Made by a program: the position numbers and the translations under genes
Notes under the pieces: generated by a model
Database searches by the model: none
What the model was told of the DNA's origin: nothing
What the model saw: only the letters and a program-made list of their open reading frames with translations
In this document: positions 9,671 to 19,612 of the stretch, piece by piece
Layout of the letters: every line of letters begins with the position of its first letter
Numbering within the stretch: position 1 is the first letter of the stretch
Origin: Clarkia xantiana subsp. parviflora
Taxonomy: Eukaryota > Streptophyta > Magnoliopsida > Myrtales > Onagraceae
Length of the DNA: 64,000 bases
Reading direction: 5' to 3'
Assembly (NCBI GenBank): GCA_036873135.1
Contig: JAPTYO010000015.1
Span: forward strand, 9,093,683 to 9,157,682

Positions 9671-11032
9671 TGTCGGACCTAAATCTGACCTACGGCGAAT
9701 TACGTTTTGAAAACGTGCGAATTTTGAGAAGAGTCGGCACTAGTTAATTATTAGGCTAACTAGAATCCTAAATTACCTAAGTGAATAACTAATTAAACAC
9801 CTCGGTATTAAATCAGTCTACGATCAGAAATACGAGTTCGGGGGTTCTATTACGAATTAAAACTCATGGAATTAATCACGCCCATTCGGTACTCAATTCA
9901 CAAATTTGCCAATTTTATTGCTTATACATACATTACACTAAATTAATCCAACAATGTCAAAATTAATCAAATTTCATCATACGAAAAGATATTACCAAAT
10001 ATAATCTCAAATCTAAAAATTAATTATAACCCATAACTCCTATTAAAAATGAAGTCTAAAATACTAAAAAAAACTTTTAATATGCTATCAAATTAAACTT
10101 AATAGCTTTAAATTAAACTACTAATTAAATTTTACCAACTACATTTAAGCTATTAATTAAACCTAACTAATTACATTTAAATTATTAATTAATTGTGATA
10201 TAATAATAATAATATAAAACAGAAAATATAATAATCAAACTATTAATAATAAACTATTAATTAAAAAAAAAAGAAGAGCAGTGGGGGGAAGACTTTACCT
10301 ACAGTGCAGGTCGGAGCCGACATGAGGTGTCACGGGACGGCGGCGGGGCGGGGCGCGGCGGACGGGCGCGACGGCAGCAGCAGCAGCGGGCACCGGAAGC
10401 AGCAGCAGACGGCGGCAGCAGAACAGACCACGACGGCCGACGACAGAAAATGGGACTCCGGCGAGGTCATTGGTGTGGCTGCTAGGATTCGACCGGCGAT
10501 TCGACACGGCAGCGGGACGGCACGGCAGCGAGCGGTCGATGCGGTGGCGGGTCGAGGTCGTGGTGCGGTGGATGGCTGGTCGCCGGAAACTGGCCTGGCC
10601 GGCAGGAGGAGGGCTCAGGCGGAAAGAGAAGGAAGAAAAATAAAAGTTTTTTTTTTTTAAATAAAGTACAAAAGGACAAAATTCGCACGGATCCCGAGAA
10701 AAGTAGTCTATTATTTTCTGATGTGTTTTCTGTGTGTTACAATGTAAACCTAGACCCCTATTTATACTAAAAACCTAGTTTAGATTACAGATAAAATTTA
10801 AATAAAAAAATGCTAACAGATAATTATTCAAGAGAATATTCCTAAGGATATTTATCTTTACAGATAATTATTATTTTTTTTTTGAATAAAAAATATTATC
10901 TGGAGATAAATATCTTATAGATAATTTTCTAAAAATAAAAAACTAATTATTATATATTGTGGCTTGACGCGTCCGGAATTTGACGTATCATGTGTAACGT
11001 CGTTACGTCCGGGTCAAAATCGAGTGTTTACA
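9671..11032 (-). repeat. 3' LTR of B
   Basis: On the minus strand it starts TGTAAACACTCG and ends GTCCGACA. A minus-strand TATAAATAGG is at 10757-10766. Most of it is AT-rich, with a sharply GC-rich block at about 10296-10630. It lacks about 106 bases that the 5' copy has at roughly 23156-23262. Confidence 0.93.
10296..10630. other. GC-rich island inside the B LTR
   Basis: About 330 bases rich in CGG, CAG and GAC triplets sit inside an otherwise very AT-rich LTR, and the same block is in the other LTR at 22515-22850. It lies downstream of the TATA box in the direction of transcription, so it should be in the element RNA leader. Open frames occur on both strands but differ between the two LTRs and resemble nothing I recognise. 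I read them as composition effects. Confidence 0.55.
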
Positions 11033-11050
11033 GTTTGCCCCTCTTTAGAC
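11033..11050 (-). other. PPT of B
   Basis: On the minus strand, AAAGAGGGGCAAAC immediately precedes the 3' LTR start TGTAAACA. This is the expected plus-strand primer site, which fixes the orientation of B. Confidence 0.8.
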
Positions 11051-11217
11051 GGACTCCCATAGAACGTGTTCGAAGGGGTTTGTCCAAAGACGAAGAAACA
11101 CTGATTTTGACCAGAAAGTATATTCTCTCCCAATTCTTCAAAGTCTTCAAGGTGGATCATACGCTTATTCTGGTGCGGAAACGAAAACTTTTGTCAGTGG
11201 GACGCCTGTTGGTGGTG

Positions 11218-11880
11218 CCTCCATTAGCGATGCAGAAAGTAAAGCCTCCAGTGGCGGTGCGGAAAAGTAAAGAGCCTCCAGTGGCGGTGCGGAAAAGTAA
11301 AGAGCCTCCAGTGGCGGTGCGGAAAGTAAAGCCTCCAGTGGCGTGCAGAAAAGTAAAGTCTCCAATGGCGTGCGGGAAAGTAAAGCCTCCAGTGGCTTGC
11401 GGGAAAGTAAAGCCTCCAGTGGCGTGCAGAAAAGTAAAGCCTCCAGTGGCGTGCAGAAAAGTAAAGCCTCCAGTGGCGTGCGGAAAAGTAAAGCCTCCAG
11501 TGGCGTGCGGGAAAGTAAAGCCTCTAGTGGCGTGCGGGAAAGTAAAGCCTCCAGTGGCGTGCGGAAAAGTAAAGCCTCCAGTGGCGTGCGGAAAAGTAAA
11601 GCCTCCAGTGGCGTGCGGAAAAGTAAAGCCTCCAGTGGCGTGCGGAAAAGTAAAGCCTCCAGTGGCGTGCGGAAAAGTAAAGCCTCCAGTGGCGTGCGGA
11701 AAAGTAAAGCCTCCAGTGGCGTGCAGAAAAGTAAAATCTCAATCGATGATGCCTCCAGTGGTGTGCGACAAGGAAAAGCCTCTAGTGGTGTCCGTCGGAG
11801 AAGAGCCTCTAGTGGCATATGTCGGAGAAATGCCTCTAGTGGCGTCCGTTGGATAAGGGCCTCGAGTGGCTTGACGACTT
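11218..11880. repeat. 27-bp minisatellite in the 3' region of B
   Basis: The unit gcctccagtggcgtgcgg plus aaaagtaaa (27 bases) is repeated about 20 times, with 28-30-base variants at the left (11230-11330) and decayed units at the right (11750-11880). Because 27 is divisible by three, long open frames appear in several frames on both strands. They are artefacts of the period. The array lies between integrase and 3' LTR, where Tat elements are known to carry variable tandem repeats. Confidence 0.92.
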
Positions 11881-12179
11881 GAATACATGTCCCTAATTTT
11901 TGCCTAATCTGCGCATGACGCGACAGCTTAGCGATATCTTTTTTTTTTTTTTTTAATCTCTCATATTCTCTCCTTTTGCCACGGTCAGAATTTTAGACAG
12001 TGCCCCTCGGTTTTCCTGATTTTCGCATGGATTGCCCTTTGGGGTTTTCATTCCATAGGGACTTTATTTTCTCTCATTTTGCCATGATTGCAATTTCTGA
12101 ATTTGCTATCATGCCCCTCGTTTCCTAATTTTGCCTAGGCTGCCCTTTTGGGTTTTCAACCTAACAGAAGCACTCTCTT

Positions 12180-12645
12180 TGGTAGCCGATTAAGCGGTGG
12201 CTGTGACCCGTACTTTATTTCCCGTCTTGACGCGAGAGTATTTGTAGCCATTGGGAGGGTGGCTGTGACCCTTTCTTCACCGTCTTCAATGCGCGAGCTC
12301 TTTTGATTTGTAACCATTTGGAGGGTGGCTGTGGCCCTTTATTTTGTAGTCATTTTAGGGACGACTGTGACCCTTTTTTATTTTCCTGCCCTTACAAGAT
12401 CCGCGGGGTCACTCTTTTATCTGTACCCGTTTGGAGGGTGGCTGTGGCCCTTTATTTTGTAGTCGTTTTAGGGACGACTGTGGCCCTTTATCTTTAGCCG
12501 TTTGGAGGGTGGATGTGGCCCTTTCACTTATTCTCCGCTTTTGATGTTGCGGGAGCGCTCTTTATCTGTAACCATTTGAAGGGTGTTTGTGACCCTTTAT
12601 TTTGTAGTCGTTTTAGGGACGACTGTGGCCCTTTTAAGAATGCAG
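12180..12645. repeat. Second tandem repeat in the B 3' region
   Basis: Units of about 60-70 bases alternate two related halves: tttggagggtggctgtggcc and ttttagggacgactgtggcc. About five or six degenerate copies are seen. The stretches 11881-12179 and 12646-12866 hold poly-T runs and no gene. Confidence 0.75.
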
Positions 12646-12866
12646 TTTGAAAATCTCAGGTAAGTAGCTCAGGATGCGCTATGAAGCTTGTCGTCATCGC
12701 TACTTAAAGCCCTGGTTTTTTTTTTTCAACTCTCCTTTTACCATGATTGTCCTTTTAGATTTTCAATCATGCCTCTCATCCCTAATTTTTGCCTAAGTCG
12801 CCTTTACCGGTTTTCGACCTAGCGGGATTTTTTTTTTTTAAGCTTTACATGGAGAAACTGCCCTTT

Positions 12867-13404
12867 TCAGGCATAGTACCTTTTAAGTGCATCTGCATTG
12901 ATTGGACTAGGAAGGTCTTGACCGTCCATATCCGTGATGATCAGTGCACCTCCCTCGAACACCTCTTTGACCACGTAGGGTCGTTTGTACTTTGGTGCGA
13001 ACTTTCCTCGCGAATCAGGATTGATACGCAGCACTTTACGCAATATCAGGTCCCCCGGTTGGAAATTACGTGGTCGTACCTTCTTGTCAAAGTCCCTAGC
13101 CATCCGTTGTTGGTAACATTGCCCGTGACAAAGTGCCGTGAGCCTCTTTTCGTCAATGATGTTCAACTGTTCATACCTCTGTCTAGCCCATTATACCTCG
13201 TCGAGCCCTGATTCTGCCAGGATCCTTGCAGAGGGGATCTCTACTTCCACGGGTAGAACAGCTTCAGTTCCGTATACGAGAGAAAACGGAGTTGCCCCGG
13301 TTGAAGTACGAATCGAAATTCTGTATGCCAAGAGTGCCCAAGGTAGCATATTATGCCAATCTTTGTATGTGACTGTCATCTTCTCAATGACCTTCTTTAT
13401 GTTT
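12867..13404 (-). pseudogene. Integrase C-terminal part of B
   Basis: Minus-strand segments 13191-13379 and 12867-13166 encode the end of the integrase core (NMLPWALLAYRISIRTSTGA, TPFSLVYGTEAVLPVEVEIP) and the C-terminal DNA-binding domain (GDLILRKVL, GKFAPKYKRPYVV). They are separated from the core at 13405 by a frameshift caused by what looks like one extra base near 13412, and by another break near 13180. The C-terminal domain normally binds viral DNA ends and chromatin. Confidence 0.85.
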
Positions 13405-14616
13405 TTATTCCGCTGCTTCCACCGCGCCGTTCATCTGAGGGCGGTATGGGGACGAATTCCTGTGCTTGATCTTGAGTTGAACACATAAATCGTTTATCAA
13501 CTTGTTGTTGAGGTTCTTGGCATTGTCTGTGATTACCGTTTCGGGCACCCCGTAACGGGCAACAATGTCTCTTCGTAAGAAACGCTCAAACGCTTTTGCA
13601 GTAACTGACGCGAGCGTGACCGCCTCTACCCACTTGGTAAAATAATCAATTGCCACCAAAATAAACCTGTGGCCGTTAGATGCATTTGGTGAGATGGGAC
13701 CGATCACATCGATTCCCCACATTGAAAAAGGCCACGGAGAAGACATCGGGTTCAACTCGTTTTCATGAATCTGGCTAGAGTACACCTGGCATAGGTGGCA
13801 TCGTTGGACGTGCTTGACACAGTCTAACATCAGGGTGGTCCAAAAATATCCCATCCTCATGATCTTTCTTGCGAGCATGTGACCGCTCATGTGCGGTCCA
13901 CAGCTTCTTTCATGGACTTCCTCCATCAATCGCTTTGCCTCTTCCGAACCTACACATCTCAAAAGGGTGGCATCAAAAGATTTTCTATAAAGAATCTCAC
14001 CACTAAGAAAGTAATTACATGCCATCCTGCGAATGGTTTTCCGATCCTTGCTACTTGCGCCCTCGGGAAATTCGCCTGACTGCAAGTATCTTTTTATGTC
14101 GATGAACCAGGGTTCGCCATTTGATTCTTCAAGTGTGCAACAATACGCGGGACGCTTGTTTACTTCGATCTCAAGAGGCTCTATGGAACTTGTATCTGAA
14201 ATATTCACCATTGACGCGAGGGTCGCCAATGCGTCTGCGAACTGGTTTTTACTCCGAGGCATCTGCGTGAACGTTATTTCTTCGAAGTTCTCGCTCAACT
14301 CTTCAATATGCTGATGATATGGTTGCAACTTGGGATCTCTTGTTTTCCAATCTCCTAAGGTTTGGAGGATGATCAGCATGGAATCTCCATAAACCTCTAG
14401 ATCACGTATCTTGAAATCAATTGCCGCTCGCAACCCAAGAATGCATGCTTCGTATTCTGCCACGTTGTTGGTGCATGGAAAAGTAATTTTCGCCGCTACC
14501 GGAAAATGTTGGCCATTTGGGGATACGAGTACTGCCCCTACACCACAGCCAGTGGAGTTTGCGGCTCCATCAAAATACATTCTCCACATGCTTCCATTTT
14601 CTGTCTTTTCTTCCAC
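13405..14616 (-). CDS. Archaeal-type RNase H and integrase core of B
   Basis: Residues ~8-140 form the second RNase H (RMYFDGAANSTGCGVGAV, NNVAEYEACILGL, YGDSMLI, NQFADALATLA). Residues ~215-285 hold the integrase HHCC zinc finger, ending CHLCQ. The core carries all three catalytic acids: Asp in MWGIDVIGP, Asp in VITDN and Glu in NGAVEAAE. The frame ends six residues after that region through a one-base shift. This is the best preserved integrase in the Tat elements of the window. Confidence 0.9.
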   Translation of the reverse strand: MEEKTENGSMWRMYFDGAANSTGCGVGAVLVSPNGQHFPVAAKITFPCTNNVAEYEACILGLRAAIDFKIRDLEVYGDSMLIILQTLGDWKTRDPKLQPYHQHIEELSENFEEITFTQMPRSKNQFADALATLASMVNISDTSSIEPLEIEVNKRPAYCCTLEESNGEPWFIDIKRYLQSGEFPEGASSKDRKTIRRMACNYFLSGEILYRKSFDATLLRCVGSEEAKRLMEEVHERSCGPHMSGHMLARKIMRMGYFWTTLMLDCVKHVQRCHLCQVYSSQIHENELNPMSSPWPFSMWGIDVIGPISPNASNGHRFILVAIDYFTKWVEAVTLASVTAKAFERFLRRDIVARYGVPETVITDNAKNLNNKLINDLCVQLKIKHRNSSPYRPQMNGAVEAAE

Positions 14617-14652
14617 GTGAAGTATGTCGCTATCCGGAAGCTCGTGGCTTGC

Positions 14653-15300
14653 TTAATGATCGTCATCAATGGGAAACTCAGCTAGATTATCTGCAACAGC
14701 CTGCTTTTTTATAGAAGTACGAGGAATGAACTGTATGTCGTACTCAGCAAGCTGGACCTGCCATTTGGCGACAGTCTTCATTAATGCCGGCTTTTCTAGT
14801 ATGTACTTCAAGGGATTCAGCTTAGAAATGAGGTGTATGGTGTAATACAGCGTATACTGTCGGAGTCGCTGCATCACCCATACCAATGCGCAACTCGTCC
14901 TTTCAACTTCCGTGTACTTGGCCTCTCCTTCAGTGAACTTCTTGCTGAGGTAATAAATGGCGTACTCTGTCTTGCCATCTTCATCTAGTTGCCCCAGCAT
15001 GCATCCCAATGAGCCTTTTCGAACTGCCAGATACAAAATAAGCGGCCGACCCGGAGTGGATGGGACCAGGACTGGTGAATTAACGAGATATTCTTTGATT
15101 GAATTGAAGGCATGCTGACACTCTTCATCCCATTTAATCAATGCATTTTTCCGCAGGAGGCGGAACAAAGGCTGACACTTGTTCGTCATATTGGCGATGA
15201 ACCTCGCAATGTAATTCAAAAGTCTGAGCAAGCTTCTGACTTCCTTGACGGTGGACGGTGCTGGAAGGTCTAGTATCGCTTTGACTTTGTCGGGATCCAC
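14653..15300 (-). CDS. Reverse transcriptase thumb and native RNase H of B
   Basis: Begins at VDPDKVKAILDLPAP, the reverse transcriptase thumb. It continues through the connection and the native RNase H, whose first catalytic Asp is missing (LILYLAVRKGSLGCMLG), as in A2. It retains LSKKFTEGEAKYTEVE and ends with VADNLAEFP. Stops separate it from the palm upstream (TAA at about 15301) and from the second RNase H downstream. Confidence 0.85.
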   Translation of the reverse strand: MDPDKVKAILDLPAPSTVKEVRSLLRLLNYIARFIANMTNKCQPLFRLLRKNALIKWDEECQHAFNSIKEYLVNSPVLVPSTPGRPLILYLAVRKGSLGCMLGQLDEDGKTEYAIYYLSKKFTEGEAKYTEVERTSCALVWVMQRLRQYTLYYTIHLISKLNPLKYILEKPALMKTVAKWQVQLAEYDIQFIPRTSIKKQAVADNLAEFPIDDDH

Positions 15301-16267
15301 TTATATACCCTTCTTGCTGACTATAAAGCCCAGCAACTTACCGGATGTTACCCCGAATGTGCATTTTGCTGGATTTAGCCCGAGTTTAAACTTCTTGAGC
15401 CGTTCAAAGAGCATCTGCAAGTTGACAAGGTGGTCCTCATTTTCGCGGGATTTTGCGATCATATCATCGACGTATACTTCTATCTACTTATGCATCATGT
15501 CATGGAACAATGTCACCATCGCTCTCTGGTAAGTTGCCCCCGCATTCTTGAGTCCGAAAGGCATGACCTTGTAGCAAAAAGTGCCCCACATCGTGATGAA
15601 AGTGGTTTTTGACTTGTCCTCTTCCGCCATCTTGATCTGATTGTATCCAGAAAACCCATCCATGAATGAGAACATGTTGTGTCGTGTCGTGCTATCGACT
15701 AACATGTCAATATGAGGGAGTGGAAAGTTGTCCTTCGGACTAGCCTTGTTGAGATCTCGATAATCAACACAGACTCGAACACGACCATCCTTCTTCGGTA
15801 CATGGACAATATTGACAACCCACTCAGAGTAGTTGCACACCTCAAGGAATCCTGCGTTAATCTGCTTGATGATTTCTTCCTTGATCTTGAAGAGTAACTC
15901 CGGACTTTGTCGCCTTAAATGTTGTCTTTTGGGCTTGAACTTCTCAGTATCTATGGGCAAAGTATGTTGCACAATTGATGTATCTAAACCTGGCATGTCG
16001 GAATATGACCAGGCAAAGATCTCCTTGTACTCGTCTAGTAGCTCGATCATCTGGGCTTTCTGAGAGGGATCAAGAGTTGCCCCTATTTTGAGCTCTCGGG
16101 GTTCTTCCTTTGTACCGATGTTAACTATCTCGATAGTTTCGGCAGTTGATGGATTCCTCTCCTCGAATCTCTCGAGACTTTCTCTTATTTCGATCGGAAC
16201 ATGGTCATCACTATATTCCTCTGATTGAATCACATCGTCATGGTTTTCGTGTTTTCTCGTATTTTTC
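15301..16267 (-). pseudogene. Reverse transcriptase of B, with one stop before the catalytic YVDD
   Basis: The segment 15484-16233 carries IFAWSYSDMPGL, VRVCVDYRDLNKASPKD, SFMDGFSGYNQI (first catalytic Asp) and KVMPFGLKNAGATYQR. A TAG stop at 15484-15486 lies a few codons before YVDDM, which is intact at about 15460-15475 in the same frame. The frame opens upstream of 16233 to the intron acceptor at 16268, so the natural start of this exon is 16267, not an ATG. Confidence 0.88.
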
Positions 16268-16431
16268 CTACGGTAAGGAAAATAACTGGAATCAATGTGA
16301 ATTTGACGGGAAAAAAATCGAAATAAAGGGATTTATTTATATTGATAAGATCATGACAATATCCCTCTTTCCTATGTGGGGCTCATGATCTTGCCGCGCA
16401 AAGGAGTACAACAGAAACTCATAAATCTTAC
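16268..16431 (-). other. Ogre-type spliced intron between protease and reverse transcriptase
   Basis: On the minus strand the donor is GATGA|GTAAGAT (GT at 16431-16430) and the acceptor TTTTCCTTACCGTAG| ends at 16268, giving 164 nt. The gag-pro frame ends in a TAA at 16430-16428, inside the intron. Removing the intron joins codon GA|G in frame with the reverse transcriptase frame, and I find no stop between. A regulated intron at this place is an established feature of Ogre elements. Confidence 0.85.
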
Positions 16432-17603
16432 TCATCGCTAAGCGAAAGAGCATAAACCGGAATCGAAAACCAATTGGTGATTGCTTCTCCTTCAACGGAG
16501 GGTCGAACATAAATGCCTGGGGGCGCTTCTTCGAGCACAGCTCCGACTGTGTTTTCGGTGATGAACAGTCTTGTTAAGGCTTGTAATGCTTCATCTTCAT
16601 CAGTTCGAATGACGTGAGCTGGTCCTGGGAAAGTGACTGACAGAGGCGGAATGTTCATAGGCCTCCATCTTCTAGCGAATCGTCCCCTCTGGAAGTCCAT
16701 CAGTGGTTGCTCACCATGTGCGCTTTGACCCTCTTCTTGGGAAGGTGAATACCCCAGTCCGTGTCTGCATACACTTTCCTCCAGCTGGAGTGGGCGTGGG
16801 ATTCCTTGACACCTGATACCCATGCCTTGACCCGGGACAAAATTATTCTTCAACATGAATCTTCCCACCATGATATCTGCCTTGCTGAGTGTTGGCTCTC
16901 CCCAATCCTTGATGACAGAGACTAGCTCAAAGGAATGGAATGCGGGTGGTTCATCTCTGTTGGTGTTTATGACAGGCACTGCCGTTTCCTGGTAAATGTT
17001 GTGATCACCTTCTCCTTTGATTTCCACAAGGCGGTTGTTAATCACGTACTTTAGTTTCTGATGTAGGGTGGATGGAACTGCCCCAGCTGCGTGGATCCAT
17101 CATCTTCCTAAGAGAAGGCTGAAAACATTCGGAATATCCATGACCCTAAATGTTACATCAAGAACATTTGGACCAATTTCGAGCTGTAATTCGATCTCTC
17201 CATAGACTTCCTTCTTCGTACCATCGAAAGCTCGAACCGCCGACTTGCTTGTACGTATATGTGACAGGTCAATCTTTATTTGCTTGAGCGTGGATAATGG
17301 GCAAACATCGATTGCCGAACCACCGTCAATCATGACCTTCAAGAGCACAAATCCGTTACACTTGCAGATAATGTGAAGGGCTTTTGCATGGTTCTGGCCG
17401 TCGACTCCCAGATCATCATCCCCGAAATAAATTTGGTTTGAGAATATGGAGGCAGTAACATTGCCCATTTGTTCGGCATAGTTCTCTTTTGGAACTAGCG
17501 CTTCCTTGAACACATTCATGAGAGCCTCGCGGTGACTTTCTGAACTTAAGAGGAGAGCAAGCAAAGAAATTTGAGCCGGGGTCTTGTGGAGCTGATCAAT
17601 CAC
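16432..17603 (-). pseudogene. Protease and post-protease linker of B
   Basis: The segment 17100-17603 holds the aspartic protease: catalytic VMIDGGSAIDVCPL, then DIPNVFSLLLGR. A TGA stop at about 17100 interrupts the conserved LLGR-x-WIH signature. The same frame continues as 16428-17045, a linker containing GRFMLKNNFVPGQGMG and PSVEGEAITNWF, up to the intron donor. G-patch-like sequences around GQGMG are usual in Ogre-type linkers. This is my reading and not a domain search. Confidence 0.85.
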
Positions 17604-17612
17604 TTTGTCCTC

Positions 17613-19447
17613 TCATTCCTTCATGAATTTTACGAAGTCCTCAATTTCGTCGTCAGTTCCCTTCTTCTTCGGTGCCACTTCTACAACCTTGTCTTTAGAA
17701 ACATCCTCCACGTACACACGACCCGAACGTGTCATGATCATAACATGATCATCTGGTTTTGGTGCCCCGATTATCTGAGCTTCGTAGATCCAAGGGACCT
17801 TCTTGTTGCTCTCATATTGGAAAGGAGCTGGCCCCTGCATTACTAGCGGCGCCTGGCTGGCTGTTCGGGCACATAATTTAGTACGAATGGCGTGATTACC
17901 GCGATAGCGACATCTTCTGGCGACTCATCTTCAAGACAGATCATGTTGATGGACGATGATGAACCCACATTGTGTTGTGGTAAAGGGTTCGTCTTGACAT
18001 TTGGAGGAGGGATCGGGTTGAGAATAAGGAGCTTGTTGTCAATGAGGTCTTGAATCTTGTGCCTAAGGCGGGTGCATTTCTCTATGGAGTGTCCTGCTAT
18101 CCCCATATGGAACTCACACCTCGAACTTGGGTCGTCGTTGGGAACTTTTGAATCTGGCCTCATGAACTCGGGGACGATGAGGTTCTGTTCTAACATCTTC
18201 TGGTACACCTCGGCCATTGACACAGGTAAGGGCGTAAAGGATCTTACGTCCCTCTACTTGTAATTAACTCGATTTCCTTGTCCACCTGTGAAGGAGGGTT
18301 GTGGAGCCGAGGGTATTTGAGTCATTGGCTGAGTCACAGGTGCCGCCAATTGCATCAGGTAGACTGCGCTGACAGTTGCGTCTTTTGGGAGCAGCTTTTT
18401 GGCACCACTCTTTCTCAAACCGTCTCCCTGGTAGCTTTAGAGGGGATTTTCAATCCTCCCTGTCTGGATTCCTTGCTCGATCATGTCTCCGGATTTCACC
18501 AAGTCAGCGAAGTTTGCAGAAACATGTCCCAATAGATGAGAGTAATACGCTCCCTTCAGAGTTCCAATAAACATGGATACTGCTTCCGCATCCTCTAGGG
18601 GTGGTCGAACTCTAGCCGCCTTTTCCCTCCAAGACTGCATATAGTTCGTGAAGGACTGTCCCACATTCATTTCCATGCTCTGGAGATCCATGTGGGTCGG
18701 AGCGGTGTCCAGATTGAACTTATATTGGCGAACGAAAGCGTTGGCCATTTCTTCCCATGTTGAGATATCGTCGGCCTTCAGGCTGACGAACCAAACCAAA
18801 GCTGCTCTTTTCAAGCTTTCTTGGAATGTTTGGACCAAGAACTCCTCATACTGTTGGTAAGGGGCCATCTTTGTAAGGTAAATCCGCAGGTGGACTATAG
18901 GATTACCGAGGCCATCGTACTTCTCGAACTCAGGGACCTTGAATTTCTCTGGTCTTGTCATGTTAGGAAAAAGGCACATGTCGAATTCGAGACCGGAGAA
19001 CGCCTTCATCTTTTCCTCCATTTTCTTCAAGCGGCGATCATGTTCAGTCTCGATGACAGGCGATGATGTGAAAGCATTCGTGCCGGTTGCACCCCCTTGG
19101 TTAACATGCCCGTGCATTATGGTCGGGTTTGGGGAGACACATGGCGTTGGTAAAGTCTGATCGGGGCTGATCAAAGTAGGGTGGTTTTGAGAGGGGTCCA
19201 CCGTGGTGTTGGGAAGTACAGTGGTAGCTGGTATTGCGGTTCCTATATTCGCTGAGGGGCCCGGAGTCGAGGTCCCTGTCGGCAAGGGCGGGTTTGGAGC
19301 ATTGATGGTTGACTGAGCCTCGAGGAGTGCCATGATGCGTTCCATGTTTGTTGATATGGTGGCCATATCTTCATGCATTTTTGCGTTAGCTGCCTCGATT
19401 TCGACCATTCGTTCCTCATGTCGTTGGATTTGCTGCGTGTTCTCCAT
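17613..19447 (-). pseudogene. gag: gag of B
   Basis: The ATG at 19447 opens MENTQQIQRHEERM, a likely coiled-coil N-terminus (HEERMVEIEAANAKMHED). The capsid follows (FVRQYKFNLDTAPTHMDLQ, NYMQSWREKAARVRPPL). In-frame stops at 18437 and about 18258 interrupt the C-terminal part. Segment 17843-18223 then carries the zinc knuckle CEFHMGIAGHSIEKC. A frameshift near 17840 leads to 17613-17840, with MTRSGRVYVED, a motif common just before Tat proteases. Confidence 0.85.
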
Positions 19448-19612
19448 ATTAGTGATTTTTCGCGTACGTGTCGGTACTAGATAGTCCTGCAAATGGAAAA
19501 AATGACGATTCAAAATGTGGACAAAGAATTCCATGCATGATTTTTTTAAAAAATTAATGTGCCATTCATTCCAACATCTTGTTCATAAAAGAGATAGTTT
19601 TACAACCAAAAT

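Noticed and set aside
10304..10688. GC-rich open frames in the B LTRs (also 22521-22983)
   Set aside because: Frames overlap on both strands, differ between the two LTR copies and are low-complexity. No family recognised.
10990..11882. Long open frames (288, 217 and 179 codons) with a 9-residue repeat on both strands
   Set aside because: They are produced by the 27-bp tandem repeat lying in the untranslated 3' region of B. Several frames and both strands are open.
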